This document shows, piece after piece, positions 57,847 to 64,000 of a DNA stretch of 64,000 nucleotides (its first letter is position 1; each line of letters opens with the position of its first letter). A model generated the notes under the pieces. It saw only the letters and a program-made list of their open reading frames with translations, was not told the DNA's origin and did not search any database. The translations under genes were made by a program, and so were the position numbers. The stretch is from Diphasiastrum complanatum (Eukaryota > Streptophyta > Lycopodiopsida > Lycopodiales > Lycopodiaceae): the NCBI GenBank assembly GCA_029204225.1, contig CM055092.1, positions 73,198,857-73,262,856 of the forward strand, given 5' to 3'.

Positions 57847-57990
57847 TGTTATTCAAAGCTGTTAAGTAGTGTAGCTCCTTTTGGACATGAACAACAAATG
57901 ACGTTCAACTATGACACCTATCTTCCTCACATAGCTAACTTGTGCGGTTTTGTTGTGTGGGATGGTGGCAGGGACATCTTGAGAGTTGTT
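57847..57990 (+). other. Possible upstream exon-like segment in E copy 3
   Basis: An open frame reads SVAPFGHEQQMTFNYDTYLP and HIANLCGFVVWDGGR. Copy 1 has a stop (GAATAA) and copy 2 lacks part of it. Copy 1 has a GTAGGT where an exon might end, while copy 3 has lost it. It was not recognised as any family. Confidence 0.25.
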
Positions 57991-58252
57991 ATGCTTTATG
58001 GTACTTTTTAGTACTGTAGTTTACTTTTCAATTGTACTTTACCTTGTTGGATTATGAATAAAGGCTTCAAAAGTTTTCAGTCTTGCTTTGTCAAGAGGAA
58101 CTAAGTGATGTTTTGTATCTCTCTCTATGCATCCTGGTGGTGTAAATCCGACTATTTCTTGGTTGGGGTAGTACTGAAACCTTTACCTTTTATCTGATTC
58201 ATAAGCTAACAAAGGTCTGTTTTTATGGTCCGAGTCCACAAGATGGTTTCAG

Positions 58253-58708
58253 GATGCTGCCTCTTTGGGTTACGAGGAGCCTCTTCCTCCGCCTAACCTT
58301 TTTGTTCAGACACTAATTTGTTGTATGAAAAATACCGTTGAGATGCATAATTTTGTCATTAACATTGATAGGGCTACATGTTCTTATGCTGGAGATGAGG
58401 ATAAGATTCTTTGCTTGATTGATCTGCTTAAAACTATTGACTGGGTAAAGATTTATCTTGAGTTTGTGAAGAAGAAAGACACTTTGAGCTTAATTGAAAA
58501 TCTTTACAGTTGTCTTAATGATTTTGTTGAAAGATTCGAAGAAGATAAAAAGTTATGTAATATGCACATTAGAAAAGTGTTCATGTGCTTGGAAAATGAA
58601 AATGGCATTACTCCTATCCTTTTTTCTTTTGTTTCTGATGCTCCACTATCACCACATCCTTTAGTTTTTAATGATGACCTTGATGAAGATAGTGTCTCTC
58701 AGAGTTGA
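58253..58708 (+). CDS. Unrecognised last-exon-like segment in E copy 3
   Basis: After GGTTTCAG, a plausible 3' splice site, an open frame of 151 codons reads DAASLGYEEPLPPPNLFVQT. It continues through DWVKIYLEFVKKKDTLSLIE and CNMHIRKVFMCLENENGITP to FNDDLDEDSVSQS and TGA. Balanced composition, an acidic Ser-rich end and much better preservation here than in copy 2 (frameshifted) argue that it was a real terminal exon. I do not recognise the protein. It could belong to a host gene duplicated in tandem, or to a transposon cargo. Confidence 0.4.
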   Translation, partial: DAASLGYEEPLPPPNLFVQTLICCMKNTVEMHNFVINIDRATCSYAGDEDKILCLIDLLKTIDWVKIYLEFVKKKDTLSLIENLYSCLNDFVERFEEDKKLCNMHIRKVFMCLENENGITPILFSFVSDAPLSPHPLVFNDDLDEDSVSQS

Positions 58709-58713
58709 AATTT

Positions 58714-59157
58714 TGATAGAATCCAATGTAATATGCAGATCACATCATACAATCACCATAGCCACTTCTCACAAGCTCTCAAAGATGGTTCGACAAAAGT
58801 TAAGTCTATTATGAAGAAACATTATACATATAGCAAAGCCCCAAATTGCATGGGCACAACAGGTGTCATTGAACTGGCCTACCACCTGCCAAACTAGAGT
58901 TAGGCCCAATATGGCCGCAACCAAGACATGCCCCCTGAGTATAGCATAATGAACTCAAAATCACTATACAGGCTAATTTCTTCCTACGTGTGGCTATCCG
59001 ACTAACCCTCTTCGGGATCAGTGCCCGATTAATATATCCTAACGGGTCACATCCCGAACACAACTGAATACAACAAATCTAATGAACTGTACACTGATTA
59101 CAGTATCACATTTAGAGCTTACATAAAATGATATCAGATTAACTCTGATTTCTAACT
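58714..59157 (-). repeat. 3' LTR of element H
   Basis: On the minus strand a polypurine tract CTTAAGGGAGAG is followed by AGTTAGAAATCAGAG. These are the same tract and nearly the same LTR start as in element C, but the interior differs (for example ACCCGTTAGGATATATTAATC). The far end at 58714 (plus-strand TGATAGAATCC) is estimated from weak inverted similarity. Confidence 0.5.
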
Positions 59158-59169
59158 CTCTCCCTTAAG
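59158..59169 (-). other. Polypurine tract of element H
   Basis: The minus-strand sequence CTTAAGGGAGAG abuts AGTTAGAA. Confidence 0.6.
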
Positions 59170-60518
59170 CTCAAATGTGATAGGGGTAAAAAATAAATAT
59201 ATTGCAGCAGCGTCTGGAGTGTCCAAAGGATGTTATGCATATCCCTGCTACCCTGTACTTCACACTCAAGCACACTGACAAACCACCAGGTTTGACTCAC
59301 AAAGTATCATGCAAACACAATGCTCATACAGAGAGTCTACCATACTCTCCACCAACTGACTCGTCCTCATCCAACTTGAACGCAAGTGGACCACATGAGC
59401 GACATGGCTCAAACTGAGAAAATCCCACTGCCACCATGAGCTTACATCCTCCATCTAGCTAGACTTACATCCTATTAGACACTTACAAGCACAGACCTGT
59501 AAAGCTGATAAATGAGCGACTGAGGCTCAACCTGAGGAAATCTTATTGCAAATGCACAACCACATATAACTCTGACTCATATCTAGACTCCCGTGACAAG
59601 GCAACATGCAAGCCCACACACACTCATGCAAACCAACACGAATGATAAAGCGTCAAACACATGACCAAGGCCTGCCCATGAGTGGTATCATGTCGTACCA
59701 ACACCTGTGCCACCTGTAGATCCGCTGCTACACCACTGGTCACCAAATCAGGTTTCCAACCATGGCCTGCACCTATAACCAAGATGCCCTCACATCCAAG
59801 CATATCACATAGATGTCCTCATACATAATCCAAGATCAACCACCTCGAACCAATGAGCGCTCCAAGCCTCATCTCTGATGTATCTCCCATACAAAGCTAT
59901 GCTCCAAGCCGCTTTGCCCTGACATCCTATCCAATAAGTCCTGAAAGCTGATCCTCATCCATTCCCCATGCTCCAAGCACAAGAGCATACAAAAGACTCA
60001 ACAAATGAATGTATGCAAAACTCACCATAGGCTATACCTGAGTAGCTTGCCCACCTCCCAGAGATATTGATGATGATCTGCCTGTCCTACATCCCATGTA
60101 GGTTCAACTTTCCATGCTTGACGTTGCCAACTCTGATGTGACCAATCTATAGGCCTCCCACCAAAGAGCCTATTCCACCAAAATTGTATCCATCATAGCA
60201 TCCAAGCCAAAGCAAATGCAAACTAGATCCACTATCGTAATGAACAACTCACCCACGATCCATAGCATATCAGGTAGGATGCTCCAAAACCCTGTATCCT
60301 GTACCATCTAATTACCAAGTATCCATTGTCCGCTGATAGCTCCCCAAGAAATTGTCCATCTGTAGTGCAACTAGACCTCAATTGGATCTAACCAAAAGCT
60401 GCATCCTGCTTACCAAATAATGATGGATAACAACAACATGTGATGTCAACCTGGAGATAACTGTGCATATAACCATGCAGCTCACCTGATCACTCGCCAA
60501 AGTATCAGCTGTCACTCC
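59170..60518 (-). other. Internal non-coding part of element H
   Basis: By position this is the region before the H polypurine tract. No RT, RNase H or Gag similarity was found in any frame. It is C-rich on the plus strand with many CATGCAA and CCAAGC words. It is either a long untranslated region of a large element or unrelated filler. Confidence 0.35.
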
Positions 60519-60523
60519 CTGAG
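60519..60523. repeat. Presumed target site duplication of D2, left
   Basis: CTGAG precedes the D2 5' LTR. The partner site lies beyond the window, so this is an assignment by position. Confidence 0.4.
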
Positions 60524-61215
60524 TGTGAAGAATTGCCAAAAATTGGCAAATCTAGCTTGATCAAAGACCATGTAGAACATTGTAAATATTGTGTATAATT
60601 GGGTTCCACACATGTAAGGCCAAGATGCCATGTGGCAACCCAGTCCTAATGTAGGTTAGGTCAAGTCAAGAGAGTTGTTCATGTCTATTTGGTGGTCATC
60701 CCTACTTTATAGGACCTACACCTAAGTTTAAGGTGAAAATTTGACCAACTAGCTACCTACCAAGCATAACTCTAGGATCTAGGCTAGGGTTTCATTTTAG
60801 GGCAAGAAGGGTGAGTTAACTTCCTTATTACATGCTGGAAATCCACCTAACTTCAAGAAGGAAGTTGAATTTGCTATGCTCCCATAGTGAGAAGATAGAA
60901 AATTTTTGGAGCTCATTGGCAATCTCAAGCTAATTCACTATGTACATTGAGTTTTTGTGATCCAAATGAAACCAAATCAATTTCTACTTGTTTCTCAGGT
61001 TGAAGGCCGTACTACAGCCTATAGTACACACGTGTGGGCATGTATTTCAATGTTTATCGATGCTTTTGATTGTTAATGCTTGTTGTTTGTCAAATTGCCA
61101 ATCTAGATCAACTTTTTCGTGTCTAGTTTTTTGATAGATTGTTAAGCAAGCATCCAATCACTCTTGTGGATCTTTTGTAGATCTATTTATGGTCCTAAAG
61201 TATAGTACTTTCACA
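60524..61215 (+). repeat. 5' LTR of element D2
   Basis: 692 bp, from TGTGAAGAATTGCC to ACTTTCACA. The first roughly 350 bp equal the D1 3' LTR exactly. The rest differs at about 14 places, including a short deletion (CTATGCTCCCATAG). It has a CACGTG at 61029-61034. Confidence 0.94.
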
Positions 61216-61228
61216 TGGTATCAGATCC
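61216..61228 (+). promoter_or_regulatory. Primer binding site of D2 (variant)
   Basis: TGGTATCAGATCC has T for G at the eleventh base. Confidence 0.75.
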
Positions 61229-62020
61229 AAGTACAAGAGCATGAGCCATTGATCTAATGCAAATCCATTTTTAGCAAGTTTTGGTGCTAAAAACTAGTAT
61301 TGAGAGGGCAAGCTAGAATCTTGATTTTGGTGAGGAGATTTGATCTCAAACTTGGTAGGGCCCCAAATCTGTACTATCCACATGTGTGGGCACCTCTGAA
61401 ACTGCATTTAATGCATGGTATTCATTTGATCCAAAGAAATTCAATTTGTGAGCTTTTGATGTAATTTTTGGTGGAAATCTTAGGATAAGCTACCAAGATT
61501 GAGTGTCATTGATTAGATTTGACATAGGGTCATGAAATCTAATTAATCTAGGCTGAAATCAGGTCCTCTAAACTTGTTTTACAGGTCTTAAAAGTACATC
61601 AAAAAGTGTGAGGGAGATTTAGTCATGTTATTGTCCAAAAATAGCCAAAATTGACAAGATTTGATTGTAAGTAGATTTCACATCATCTTATCTTCATTCC
61701 AACTTTGTGAGGGAGTGCTAGAACTGAGATTATAAGTCCATTTGTTGGATTATAAATCTAATTTCAATGAAACACTACAAGAGAGAGACCTTAGTGAGTT
61801 TCTAGAGACAATCAAATCCATTTCTTGGCAAGATTTGTTTGAAAGTAGTTATCACTTCATCTTATCTTCATTCCAACTTTGTGAGAGAGTGATAGAACTG
61901 TGATTATAAGTCCATTTGTTGGATTAGAAATCAAATTTGAGTGAAGCACTGCAAGTGTGAGACGTTTGTGAGTTTCAAGTCAATCAAATCTATTTCTTGT
62001 CTGTAGAAGTCACTAGTAAG

Positions 62021-64000
62021 ATGGGATCTGCTGGAGCATACCTTCTAGAAGCTAGTGAGAGGTTGAATTCTACAAATTATGCTATTTGGAAGGTAAGGAT
62101 GGAGTCACTCTTGGTGCTCCAAGACCTTTATGAGTTCTTGATTGAAGATGAAGATGAACCTCTAGGTGCACATGAGTTAGCTAGATACAAGAAGAGATCT
62201 AGGCTTGCACTTCATTGTGTGAAGATGAATGTGAGCAATGATTTGTTGAGAGAAGTATCAGCTTGTACTAGTGCTAAAGAGGCTTGGGAGTCTTTAAAAT
62301 CAATCTACGAGTCTAGCAACACTTCTAGAGTTCTTATGCTTAGAAATCAAATTTTGCAAAGCATGAGAAGAAGTGAGGAGAGTGCACATGATTAATGGTC
62401 TAGGAGATGGCTTTGCAAATTTGGTCCAAAGTTTTGCCATCCAAGACACTTTGCCAACTATAGAAAAACTTCACAGTGTATTAGTGGCTGAAGAGTGTAG
62501 GATGCTCCATGCAAAATCTAGGATGAGTTCCTTGTCTCTGCAGGATGGTGATGAGAAAGCCAATTTCTCATTCAAGGGTAAAAAGAAGACCAATGGAAAG
62601 AAGAAGCATGCAAAAGAGGCCAAAGAAGAGGATGATGCATCAAGCTCAAAGGACAAGTCAAAGCAGAAATACTTCTTTTGTGGAAAGAAGGGGCATTATG
62701 CATCTGAATGCTACAAGAGGCTAAGAGCACAAGTGGAGGAGGACAAACAAGGAAACCTTGCAAAGGAGGAGGAGGAGGATGAAGTATATGTATTATTGAT
62801 GGCATCTACATCCTCACCAACAAGCAATAGCAATTCAAGAGACAATTGGTGGATCGACAGTGGGGCTAGCTCCCACATGTCTTGTGAAAAGGACTTTTTC
62901 TCAACCTTACACTCGTTCAATGCTACTAGAAAATTTGTCTTTACTGCAAATGATGAAGAGTGTAGGATAGATGGTGTTGGTACCATCTCTTTGTGTCTAG
63001 AATCCTCAAAATCCATGGATCTAGAAAATGTCCTTTATGTACCATCAATCACCAAGAATATGCCTAGTGTTGGTCTACTCTTAGAAAGTGGTTTGGATGT
63101 CCACTTTAAGCATGGTGTTTGCTTCATCTTGAAGAATGATGTTTGCATTGCAAAGGTATTTAAACATGGAAGATTGTTTAAGTTGGAAGCTAGTGTTGCT
63201 TTTGAAAGAATGAGCTTGGCAAAGGAGGAGATCACTCAAGAGGAGATCTTGGCAAAGTGTGACTTTGCTTGCATTGAGGAGGAGCATCAAAAGGAGGAAG
63301 ATCTTGAGGATCAGCGTCAAAGCATGAGAGTTCCAAGGGAGTCCTCAATGACAATGGCTAAGTCATCAAATTGCATGCAAATTGTCCATTCAAGTGTGCA
63401 TCTTGCAAGGGTGGTGAGCATTGGAGAGTCTACTATCTTTGAATACTTTTTGAAAAGTAGTAGTAGAGATGAGGTGACTTGTTTCTTACCTTTAAGATTC
63501 ATGATGTTTATTACTTTGTATGACAAGACAATGAAATGGGATGTTTTGAAATCTACATTTGTTGTTGATAAAGCAATTTCATTGGATAACTATTTTTGTA
63601 ATAGTTCGAATAGAGTCATAGAAGATGAAACATCATTTGCTTTGGAAATCTTTGTGTCCACATGCTTTGTGCATGATCATTCCAATGTAAGAACTAAAGA
63701 TTATCATATTTCAATGATAGGAATAATGGTAGTGTTTTGTTCTTCAAGTAGAGATTGTAGAATCTACTTGTTTTCCATCAAAGAAGTTGTCAATGGTGGA
63801 AATGTGATCTTTCAAAAGTGGGAAATTTATAAACTTGAAGAAGCATCTTTGGATCAACACCTTATTCAATTCATTGATGTTTTGAAGTCAAGTCAAGTGG
63901 AGGAGCAAGCTCAAGACCCAAGGACTCCAAGAAGAACCTTGAGTATCAAGATGGAGCCATCAAGGCTCAATCATATGGATCAAGCAAGGTCTTTGGCAAC
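62021..64000 (+). pseudogene. D2 Gag-protease polyprotein, broken
   Basis: It starts MGSAGAYLLEASERLNSTNY like D1 and agrees closely to residue 124, where an 86-bp deletion relative to D1 (41790-41875) causes a shift and an immediate TAA at 62393-62395. The D1 frame resumes after it. The first zinc-knuckle cysteine is Tyr (TAC at 62670-62672). The protease DSGASSHM is kept, followed by the same non-copia segment as in D1. It continues to the window end without any integrase core or RT. Confidence 0.9.

Larger units (their letters stand above)
56990..58708 (+). repeat. E repeat, copy 3
   Basis: It starts GGCATTATCAAATGCC like copy 2 and is colinear with it over about 1.5 kb. It is the most complete unit and contains the intact exon-like segment. 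The 131 bp before it (56859-56989) are the E2 side of the C insertion site. Confidence 0.9.
60524..64000 (+). mobile_element. LTR element D2, second D-family copy, runs off the window
   Basis: The same organisation as D1 is visible: 5' LTR 60524-61215, primer site, leader and the D-type gag-protease frame with the same collapsed pol. Its 3' end is outside the window. It shows the LTR site into which A inserted in D1, still empty. Confidence 0.94.

Noticed and set aside
1-64000. tRNA or rRNA genes
   Set aside because: No cloverleaf with A and B boxes and no rRNA core sequences were noticed. The initiator Met tRNA matches are primer binding sites only. A covariance-model scan would be the decisive check.

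Overview
The window is nuclear DNA of a land plant with a repeat-rich genome. The evidence is one intact spliced gene for a conserved spliceosome protein, several families of Ty1/copia LTR retrotransposons primed by the plant-typical initiator-Met tRNA site (TGGTATCAGAGC), and hAT-like inverted-repeat elements. The lineage cannot be fixed by eye. Very long introns and an L1-type ORF1 remnant are compatible with, but do not prove, a non-grass and possibly non-angiosperm genome.

The only complete host gene is U1-70K, the 70 kDa protein of the U1 snRNP. It lies on the minus strand from 32606 (ATG) to 15753 (TGA) in ten exons with GT-AG introns. Joined, the exons encode 430 residues: the U1-70K N-terminal region, an RRM with RNP2 and RNP1, a glycine-rich linker and an extreme Arg-Asp/Arg-Glu tail. 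Intron 3 is 8.8 kb and carries an acidic transposase-like remnant, an L1-type ORF1 remnant, inverted-repeat elements, a tandem duplication and a (TC)n tract. Intron 4 holds a 685-bp hAT-like element with an 8-bp target duplication. Intron 6 has a 111-bp tandem duplication starting beside the donor of exon 6.

From 1 to 12 kb lie broken retroelements: a family-C pol fragment (+), a family-G copia 3' end (-), a Ty3/gypsy fragment cut by the LTR of a family-B copia element (-), and a deleted family-F element (gag plus 3' LTR, +). Hairpin-rich repeats follow. 12-15.7 kb and 33-37 kb hold nothing firmly recognisable.

From 37 kb to 58.7 kb there is a three-level nest. A tandem repeat (E) with an exon-like coding segment was hit by element C (TSD GGTAG, LTRs 276 bp). 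The C 5' LTR was hit by element D1 (TSD ACGGC). The D1 3' LTR was then hit by element A (TSD TATTG, LTRs 655 bp with 4 mismatches). LTR divergence agrees with this order. A is almost intact, with one in-frame stop just before its YVDD motif. D is a gag-protease element whose integrase and reverse transcriptase have collapsed. A second D copy (D2) occupies 60.5 kb to the window end. Between E and D2 is the 3' end of another LTR element (H, -).

Together the elements suggest autonomous (A-like) copia elements, a dependent D family with similar LTR ends and Gag, and older inactive families, all accumulating around one essential, heavily intron-loaded gene.
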